From: an uncultured Erysipelotrichaceae bacterium
GTDB taxonomy: Bacteria > Bacillota_I > Bacilli_A > Erysipelotrichales > Erysipelotrichaceae
Length of the DNA stretch: 11,572 nucleotides
Direction: 5' to 3'
Assembly: GCA_910586285.1 (NCBI GenBank)
Contig: CAJUGR010000062.1
Location: 1 to 11,572 of the forward strand
Each line of letters starts with the position of its first letter. Positions within the stretch are counted from its first letter, which is position 1. Shown piece by piece: positions 6,767 to 11,572 of this stretch. Both the position numbers and the translations under genes were made by a program. Under the pieces are notes generated by a model. That model worked only from the letters and a program-made list of their open reading frames with translations. It ran no database searches and was not told where the DNA came from.

Positions 6767-8851
6767 TTAAGCCTCATCCGCTGTCTTGGCACGAGCAATA
6801 ATTCGCTCGCTGATTGCTTGCGGCACCGGCTCATAACGATCAAACTCCTGGGTATAGCTGCCGCGCCCGCGCGTCATCGCACGCAGTTCAATCGGATATT
6901 GTTGCATCTCCCCCAAGGGTACCTGTGCTTGGATGATTTGGTATCCCTCTTTCATATCCATGCCCATAATCGCACCGCGGCGTTTGTTAAAGTCACCGAT
7001 AATATCTCCGGTATATTCATCCGGAACTTTCACCTCGACATTGACAATCGGCTCCAATAATACCGGTTTTGCCTTAGGCATCGCATCCTTGTAGGCCAAA
7101 TGTGCCGCCAGTTTAAACGCCATTTCACTGGAATCGACATCATGATATTTACCATCCAACAACGTTGCCTTGACATTGACTACCTTGTATCCGGCCAGCA
7201 CACCTTTTTCCATACATTCACGCAAACCGCTCTCTACCGCCGGGAAATACCCTTTCGGAATCGCTCCGCCGAAGACCTTTTCTTCAAAGACCATCTCGGT
7301 TTCCGATTCATTGGGCGCAAATTCCACGAATACATGACCGAATTGACCATGTCCGCCGGTTTGTTTTTTATGCCGGCCTTCACCGACAGTCTTAGCACGG
7401 ATCGTTTCTCGATACGGAATGCGTGGTGTCTTCAATTCCACCTCGACCTTATAACGATTTTTCAGCTTGTTTAATGCAACCTCTAAATGTTGATCGCCGA
7501 CACCGTAGAGAATACTCTGATGGGTTTCCCGATCATTAACCAACTTTAATGTCACATCTTCTTCACAAATTCGTGCCAAAGCACTGCTCATTTTATCCTC
7601 ATCGCTTTTGGTTTTGGGGAAAACCGCCATTCCTAACATCGGCGTGGAGAAAGGAATCGGATCAATCAAGGTTGCACAGCCTTTCTCACACAGCGTATCG
7701 TTGGTCGTGGTTGCTTGTAGCTTCACCACAGCGCCGATATCACCGGTAAACAGCTTGCCGACTGCGGTTTGATGCTTACCTTTAACGATAAAGATCTGAG
7801 CAATTTTCTCCATCCGATCCTTTTTCGTATTATATACCTGAGAATCACTGCTCAAGACACCGGACATTACCTTTAAATAGGAAATACGTCCGACAAAAGG
7901 ATCTACAACCGTTTTGAAGACCTGAACGCTTAAATGTTCCTTTTCGTTGGTTTCCAACATGATCGCATCTTGTGTGCGCTGATCCGTTGCCACAAAGCTA
8001 CCGGCTTCTCCATACGTTGGGAAGTATTTGATAATCAAATCCATTAAACGTTCAATACCGACGGTTAAATTTGCGGAACCGCTGAACACCGGACAGATCT
8101 CGCCGCTACGTACCCCCAAGCGGACACCTTTGGTCAATTCCGCTTCACTAAATTCTTCACCGTTAAAGAATTTTTCCATCAATTCATCATCGCCCATTGC
8201 CACTGCTTCCGCGATCTGATCTTTATAGGCTTTTACGATTTCGATCATATCCGCAGGCACTTCCTGTGCCTTATTCGGGTCGGCCTTATCGCCCTTGAAA
8301 TACCATGCTTTATCACGCAAAATATTGATCGAACCGATGACTTCGTCTCCTTCGATAATCGGCACTTCAAACGGAATTACGCTCTTACCGAAGGTTTCTC
8401 TTAATTGATTATATGCGTTATCAAAAGAAGCATGTTCTTCATCGGTTTTATTAATAAAGAAAATTGTCGGCAACTTGCGCTTTTGCGCTTCTTCCCATGC
8501 TTTGATCGTACCGCTTTGTACGCCTTCTTTCGCCCCCACGATAATGAGTGCATTATCGGCTGCGGCAATACCCGCTTCCTGTTCGCCGCAGAAATCCGCA
8601 TAACCTGGGGTATCTAAGAAATTGATTTTACACTCTTTCCATTCAATCGGAACAATTGAAGTATACACCGAAATGCCCCGACGCACTTCCTCTGTGTCGT
8701 AATCGATCAGTGAACTGCCTTCACTGGTACGGCCAAAGCGCTCACTCGCCTTAGTAAAAAACAACATACTTTCCAAAACTGCCGTTTTGCCTGCGCCGCT
8801 ATGTCCTAAAACGGCGACATTACGCACCTCATGTGCTAAGTAGTCACGCAT
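6767..8851 (-). CDS. EF-G-like translational GTPase (EF-G2 type paralogue)
   Basis: Ribosome-binding GTPase of the EF-G family, 694 residues, about full EF-G length. G1 is GHSGAGKT (16-23), switch I region has RRGISV (57-62), G3 is DTPGYADF (80-87), G4 is NKTD (134-137) and G5 is near SGSAN (257-261). Domain IV shows GGHGQFGHV (499-507) and GKYHDVDSSEMAFK (567-580). Domain V shows GDFNKRRGAIMGM (619-631). The P-loop GHSGAGKT in place of the canonical AHIDAGKT, and NKTD in place of NKMD, place it with the EF-G2/EF-G-like paralogues rather than FusA. It is not next to rpsL, rpsG or tuf. Such paralogues may act in alternative translocation or ribosome rescue, and Tet(M)-like protection proteins are distant relatives. 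It follows the ankyrin gene by 10 nt with AGGTG before ATG 8851-8849, and is the last gene of the attenuated operon. Confidence 0.88.
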   Translation of the reverse strand: MRDYLAHEVRNVAVLGHSGAGKTAVLESMLFFTKASERFGRTSEGSSLIDYDTEEVRRGISVYTSIVPIEWKECKINFLDTPGYADFCGEQEAGIAAADNALIIVGAKEGVQSGTIKAWEEAQKRKLPTIFFINKTDEEHASFDNAYNQLRETFGKSVIPFEVPIIEGDEVIGSINILRDKAWYFKGDKADPNKAQEVPADMIEIVKAYKDQIAEAVAMGDDELMEKFFNGEEFSEAELTKGVRLGVRSGEICPVFSGSANLTVGIERLMDLIIKYFPTYGEAGSFVATDQRTQDAIMLETNEKEHLSVQVFKTVVDPFVGRISYLKVMSGVLSSDSQVYNTKKDRMEKIAQIFIVKGKHQTAVGKLFTGDIGAVVKLQATTTNDTLCEKGCATLIDPIPFSTPMLGMAVFPKTKSDEDKMSSALARICEEDVTLKLVNDRETHQSILYGVGDQHLEVALNKLKNRYKVEVELKTPRIPYRETIRAKTVGEGRHKKQTGGHGQFGHVFVEFAPNESETEMVFEEKVFGGAIPKGYFPAVESGLRECMEKGVLAGYKVVNVKATLLDGKYHDVDSSEMAFKLAAHLAYKDAMPKAKPVLLEPIVNVEVKVPDEYTGDIIGDFNKRRGAIMGMDMKEGYQIIQAQVPLGEMQQYPIELRAMTRGRGSYTQEFDRYEPVPQAISERIIARAKTADEA

Positions 8852-8861
8852 GATGACGCAC

Positions 8862-9533
8862 CTACTTTAACAGCGGTTTTAATTGATCAAGGCATTCACC
8901 ACGGACATAGTGGATCGCTTTACGCCCTTCCTTGTCAATTAATTCTTTGTCGGCACCGTTGGCGATCAACTCTTCCACCAATCCAGCATAGCCGCCGTAA
9001 GCCGCCCGCATCAGCGCCGTACAACCATTATTATCATTAATATTCACATCTGCACCGCGCTCTAACAATAAACGAATCACATCCTTTTTAAACGCGATGC
9101 AAGCTTCCATCAAAGCCGTTCGACCGGTTTCATCCTGTGCATTGATGTTTGCACCGGCATCCAACAACACACTGACACAGCGATCACGACCTAAGAAAGC
9201 CGCCCGCATCAGTGCTGTTCGTCCCCGATCATCCTTTTTATTGACATCCGCACCGGCTTCAATCAGTTTTTTACAAATCGTCTTATTGCCTTTTTTGGCG
9301 GCGCCCATGATTGCGGTTTTACCCTTATGATCTTCCGCATTCACATCAGCGCCATGATCCACCAGATATCGTACGATATCCTTATAGTCGCGTTTGGCCG
9401 CCCGCATTAAACCGGTTCGTCCGTCTCCGTTTTGATAATTGATGTCCGCACCCTTTTTCACCTCGGCACATACCGTTGTGAAATCGCCGTTCGCACAGGC
9501 ATCCCAAAATGCTCGATTCTCAATCTGATCCAT
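8862..9533 (-). CDS. Ankyrin-repeat protein
   Basis: A 223-residue protein made almost wholly of ankyrin repeats in a 33-residue register. There is a capping unit at 5-35, five canonical units at 36-68, 69-101, 102-134, 135-167 and 168-200 (pattern G-T-ALM-AA-G---VV--LL--GADVN--D), and a C-terminal cap 201-223. No signal peptide or membrane segment is seen, so it should be cytosolic and act as a protein-binding scaffold. The partner is not evident; the EF-G-like GTPase encoded 10 nt downstream is an obvious candidate (inference). I chose ATG 9533-9531 because AAGGAGGG lies 7 nt before it; an ATG six codons upstream would place that SD inside the gene. The start overlaps the end of the 53-codon small ORF by 14 nt, which suggests coupling. 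Confidence 0.9.
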   Translation of the reverse strand: MDQIENRAFWDACANGDFTTVCAEVKKGADINYQNGDGRTGLMRAAKRDYKDIVRYLVDHGADVNAEDHKGKTAIMGAAKKGNKTICKKLIEAGADVNKKDDRGRTALMRAAFLGRDRCVSVLLDAGANINAQDETGRTALMEACIAFKKDVIRLLLERGADVNINDNNGCTALMRAAYGGYAGLVEELIANGADKELIDKEGRKAIHYVRGECLDQLKPLLK

Positions 9534-9681
9534 TGTCAAGCCCTCCTTCATGATCGTTTGTATTCACCGGAAAAAATGGACGCAAAGGCAATCCTTTACA
9601 TCCATTCTCTTCCGAATCAAAACATCCGCAAACATGTGCAGTCGCAATTACAATTTGTCGTTCACCGTAAGCATGGTTCAT
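9520..9681 (-). CDS. Small ORF / putative leader peptide (53 aa)
   Basis: ATG at 9681-9679 opens a 53-codon frame ending in TGA (9522-9520) inside the start of the ankyrin gene. GGAGG lies 9 nt before the ATG, an SD as strong as any in the window. The product starts MNHAYGERQIVIATAHVCGC and has three cysteines (18, 20, 28); no known family is recognised. The frame runs through the terminator-like hairpin at 9604-9571, so ribosome movement on it would alter that hairpin. Two readings are possible: a leader peptide whose translation sets read-through into the ankyrin/EF-G genes, or a real small protein translationally coupled to them. I favour the first. Confidence 0.5.
   Translation of the reverse strand: MNHAYGERQIVIATAHVCGCFDSEENGCKGLPLRPFFPVNTNDHEGGLDNGSD
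9571..9605 (-). terminator. Attenuator-like intrinsic terminator in the leader of the ankyrin/EF-G operon
   Basis: On the minus strand GGATGTAAAGG (9603-9593) pairs with CCTTTGCGTCC (9588-9578), with two G-U pairs, around a 4-nt loop ATTG. Two further A-U pairs extend the stem, and a run of six T follows (9576-9571). It lies between the operon promoter and the ankyrin start and within the 53-codon ORF, so it fits premature termination rather than operon end. No strong competing antiterminator was found by eye. Confidence 0.65.
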
Positions 9682-9691
9682 TGCCCTGCAC
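9636..9691 (-). other. Leader RNA hairpin overlapping the small-ORF start
   Basis: GTGCAG plus GCAAT (minus, 9691-9680, one bulged base) can pair with ATTGC plus CTGCAC (9648-9636, two unpaired bases), an 11-bp interrupted stem. It takes in the edge of the SD and part of the start codon of the small ORF, so it could tune its translation. It does not match a riboswitch family that I recognise. Confidence 0.35.
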
Positions 9692-9716
9692 CTCCTCACA
9701 GAATCAGTATATACAT

Positions 9717-9744
9717 ATTGTAGCGGATTTTATGATGAATGCAA
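9717..9744 (-). promoter_or_regulatory. Promoter of the small ORF-ankyrin-EF-G operon
   Basis: TTGCAT (9744-9739) and TACAAT (9722-9717) with a 16-nt spacer on the minus strand. Transcription would start about 25-30 nt upstream of the small-ORF ATG. The -35 hexamer overlaps the cre site. Confidence 0.6.
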
Positions 9745-9753
9745 GCGTTTTCA
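9740..9753 (-). promoter_or_regulatory. CcpA catabolite-response element (cre)
   Basis: TGAAAACGCTTGCA (minus strand) fits the published cre consensus TGWAARCGYTWNCW at all 14 positions. It overlaps the -35 box of the ankyrin/EF-G operon, the geometry of CcpA repression when preferred sugars are present. Confidence 0.7.
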
Positions 9754-9832
9754 TTCTTCTGTCCTTAATCGGTCATTTCTTGGCAAAATCGGTTCTACCC
9801 CACCCATAAAATGCTCGGGAAGCGCATATAGT

Positions 9833-10921
9833 ATGAATGGTGAAATTATGAATACGGAAAAAGAACGATCTTTTCTCATCCACATTTTTTATTGGATTAC
9901 CATTCTCACATTATTATATATTCTGTTTCGCTATGTACTTTATCAAATCCTGCCGTTTTTTCTCGGCTTTTTGATCGCATTTTCACTGCGCCCGGCAATT
10001 CGTAACACTGCCAAGCTGCTTCCCTTTCCCCAAAAACTCATCTCATTTTTTTATCTGGTGCTGTTTTATGGAACGATCGGAGTTGCGGTCACCTTGCTTT
10101 GTATTACCTGTTTTCGTTTCCTCGCTTCTTTTGTTGTCCGCTTTCCGGCCTTGTATGAGACCCAAATCGCCCCTATGCTCAATCAGCTTTTCACTTACGC
10201 GGAAGCAGAAATACAGAAACTGCCGATCCGTGAACTGATCGATCCCGAACCCTTTTTCACGCAAGCGGCTCAAACAATAAAAGATTTTGCGGTCACCTCC
10301 AGCGCATCATTATTCATCTTGGTTCGTAATGCCGCCGCTTCACTGCCGAGTATTTTAATTTCCTTTTTTATCACTTTGTTATCATCGATCTTCTTTACAA
10401 TGGATTTTCATCAAATCTCATTGTTTATCATGCGGCAAATTCCCAAAGAATCACATTCTGCGTTTTATCACATCCGCACGATTGTTACCGATACCATCCT
10501 TCATTATTTCAGTGCGTATGGGAAATTGATGATTATTACCTTTATTGAATTATCCATCGGTTTCACATATTTAAAAGTGGAACATGCCCTGCCTATTGCC
10601 TTTTTAACCTCGTTTTTTGATATCTTTCCGATCCTCGGTACCGGTACAATCCTCTATCCGTGGATCCTGATCAGCTTTTTTCACGGCCAAGTGAAATTGG
10701 CAGTCGGATTGATCATTTTACATTTGGTGATCAACGTCATCCGTCAAATTATAGAACCGAAAATCGTAGGAAAACAGTTGGGTATCCACCCGTTGTTAAT
10801 GTTGGGATGTATGTTTTTCGGAGTGAAGTGGTTTGGGCTGTTAGGTATCTTCATCACCCCGATTCTCGTTCAGATTTTCTGTCAGCTGAATGAAGAAGGA
10901 TTTCTTCATGTATATCACTGA
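9833..10921 (+). CDS. AI-2E/PerM-family membrane protein, YtvI-like
   Basis: A polytopic inner-membrane protein of 362 residues, the usual length for the AI-2E transporter (UPF0118) family. Hydrophobic segments are seen at about 14-50 (two close helices), 70-102, 155-190, 231-248, 252-290 and 320-350, with a soluble stretch at about 105-150. The family motif DIFPILGTG (263-271) is followed by a Pro-Trp pair (276-277), and RQIIEPKIVGKQLGIHP (304-320) is typical of the sporulation protein YtvI branch. Some family members export signals or act as ion antiporters; the substrate here is unknown. It is divergent from the ankyrin operon. The start is uncertain: ATG 9833 has only a weak GGGA upstream, and ATG 9848 has GGTG 5 nt before it. 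No clear promoter or terminator was found. Confidence 0.85.
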   Translation: MNGEIMNTEKERSFLIHIFYWITILTLLYILFRYVLYQILPFFLGFLIAFSLRPAIRNTAKLLPFPQKLISFFYLVLFYGTIGVAVTLLCITCFRFLASFVVRFPALYETQIAPMLNQLFTYAEAEIQKLPIRELIDPEPFFTQAAQTIKDFAVTSSASLFILVRNAAASLPSILISFFITLLSSIFFTMDFHQISLFIMRQIPKESHSAFYHIRTIVTDTILHYFSAYGKLMIITFIELSIGFTYLKVEHALPIAFLTSFFDIFPILGTGTILYPWILISFFHGQVKLAVGLIILHLVINVIRQIIEPKIVGKQLGIHPLLMLGCMFFGVKWFGLLGIFITPILVQIFCQLNEEGFLHVYH

Positions 10922-10939
10922 CGGTGCATTGTATTGTCT

Positions 10940-11023
10940 TCCCTTTTGTATGATTCCTTTATTTTTCACTTCGTTATGACTTGTATCCCAAACGCGTTTG
11001 CATTATCATAGATACAAAAGGGA
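10940..11023 (+). repeat. 12-bp inverted repeat flanking the cupin promoter and covering its SD
   Basis: TCCCTTTTGTAT (10940-10951) and ATACAAAAGGGA (11012-11023) are perfect reverse complements 60 nt apart. The right arm includes most of the cupin SD (GGGAGG, 11020-11025). In a transcript reading through from the upstream gene the left arm could pair with and hide the SD. A transcript from the promoter at 10981-11009 would lack the left arm. Confidence 0.55.
10981..11009 (+). promoter_or_regulatory. Promoter of the cupin gene with a palindrome in the spacer
   Basis: TTGTAT (10981-10986) and TATCAT (11004-11009) are separated by 17 nt, predicting a start near 11016. The spacer holds a perfect 12-bp palindrome CAAACGCGTTTG (10989-11000), a likely operator by position. 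It has a LacI-like CG-centred look but does not fit the cre consensus. Confidence 0.55.
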
Positions 11024-11033
11024 GGTTTTATCC

Positions 11034-11375
11034 ATGATAACAAGCAAACGAAACATTGAGCATTATACGGAGCGCAGCGGCGGTAAAGGAACCATGCATA
11101 TTGAACGGCTGTTAGGTGATGAACAATTAGGATCTCATGTCAAAATGTACGCTAAGGTCACGATTGACGTCAATTCTTCCTTAGGAGTACATCCCCATAT
11201 CGATGATGGAGAATCCTACTTCATTTTACAAGGAAAGGCAAAATACAATGATAACGGTAAGGAAGTGATTCTTACTGCCGGCGATTGTACGTTTACACCG
11301 GCCGGTAAAAGCCATGGGATCGAAAATATCGGTGAAGAACCGCTGGTGTTTATGGCGTTAATCATCAAGGAATAA
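11034..11375 (+). CDS. Small single-domain cupin protein
   Basis: A cytosolic beta-barrel protein of 113 residues. Cupin motif 1 is HPHIDDGESYFILQG (53-67), with metal ligands His53, His55 and Glu60. Motif 2 is GDCTFTPAGKSHGIEN (83-98), with the fourth ligand His94. All four ligands are present, so a bound metal is likely. Such small cupins include isomerases, dioxygenases and sugar or sensor binders, and the sequence does not tell which. ATG 11034 was chosen because GGGAGG lies 8 nt before it; an upstream in-frame ATG at 10998 lies inside the promoter. The gene has its own promoter and terminator, so it is probably monocistronic. Confidence 0.9.
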   Translation: MITSKRNIEHYTERSGGKGTMHIERLLGDEQLGSHVKMYAKVTIDVNSSLGVHPHIDDGESYFILQGKAKYNDNGKEVILTAGDCTFTPAGKSHGIENIGEEPLVFMALIIKE

Positions 11376-11382
11376 CATCAAG

Positions 11383-11415
11383 AGCACATCCGAAAGAAGC
11401 GGATATGCTTTTTTT
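11383..11415 (+). terminator. Intrinsic terminator of the cupin gene
   Basis: AGCACATCCG (11383-11392) pairs with CGGATATGCT (11400-11409), with one C-A mismatch, around a 7-nt loop, and a run of seven T follows. It lies 8 nt past the stop codon. Confidence 0.85.
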
Positions 11416-11572
11416 GAGCTTCTTTCAAAGTTTTTTCATTTTCCGATGTCTTATCTCAGCCATGATTCAACGGTATTTCTCTTGATAATGGATAGCCATA
11501 AGAGGAAAAGGAACAGTATTGTATTACTTATGTTATGCCAACACAAATGCTTATATTAAAAATATATTGATA

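Noticed and set aside
9534..9716. T-box or a known riboswitch in the ankyrin operon leader
   Set aside because: No T-box sequence or aptamer core that I recognise; the coding small ORF with an SD and an internal terminator fits a leader peptide better.
9804..9832. TATAGT / TAAAAT as -10 of a promoter for the membrane-protein gene
   Set aside because: No acceptable -35 at 16-18 nt; TTGGCA is 21 nt from TAAAAT and TATAGT abuts the start codon.
10998..11033. 12-residue extension of the cupin protein
   Set aside because: The upstream ATG lies in the promoter spacer, and GGGAGG precedes the inner ATG.
11416..11572. Search for a small gene or RNA in the final bases
   Set aside because: Only very short frames (about 10-12 codons) without SD and AT-rich sequence; nothing supportable.

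Overview
The window looks like a chromosomal stretch from a low-to-moderate-GC Bacillota, most likely a gut-type Erysipelotrichia or Clostridia relative. The reasons are AGGAGG-type ribosome binding sites, sigma-A-like promoters (TTGACA/TATAAT), a consensus CcpA cre site, intrinsic terminators and a YtvI-family membrane protein. The lineage is an inference from these features and not from a marker gene. No tRNA, rRNA or CRISPR array was seen.

Left part, minus strand (1-2360): an ECF-type sigma factor with a C-terminal membrane tail (2216-1245) is followed by the first 379 codons of a secreted or surface protein that runs off the left edge. The sigma gene has two tandem sigma-A-like promoters. 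A separate candidate promoter, bracketed by an inverted repeat, precedes the surface-protein gene. A plausible reading is an envelope-sensing sigma factor next to a surface protein.

Middle part, minus strand (2400-6675): a three-gene operon, hypB, a 925-residue Fe-S/FAD oxidoreductase, then hypA, with a promoter at 6675-6647 and a strong terminator at 2755-2721. Two nickel-insertion chaperones flank a GltD-like electron-transfer flavoprotein, with no hydrogenase subunit or HypCDEF in view. Immediately after the hypA terminator lies about 315 nt that closely resembles domains I-III of a group IIC intron, with no maturase and no domain V seen. It appears to be a decayed intron remnant at the insertion site typical of that class.

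Right-middle part, minus strand (6700-9753): an operon with an elaborate leader. A promoter overlaps a perfect-consensus cre site. It is followed by a 53-codon small ORF with a strong SD, an intrinsic-terminator hairpin lying inside that ORF, then a seven-unit ankyrin-repeat protein and an EF-G-like translational GTPase (EF-G2 type). The layout resembles leader-peptide attenuation known upstream of ribosome-protection and antibiotic-resistance genes. It is the best candidate here for an undescribed regulatory system.

Right part, plus strand (9833-11415): a YtvI-like AI-2E/PerM-family membrane protein, then a small single-domain cupin with its own promoter, a palindrome in the promoter spacer, a 12-bp inverted repeat that could mask its SD in read-through mRNA, and a terminator. 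I see no gene or convincing signal in the last ~155 bases (11416-11572), which are AT-rich.
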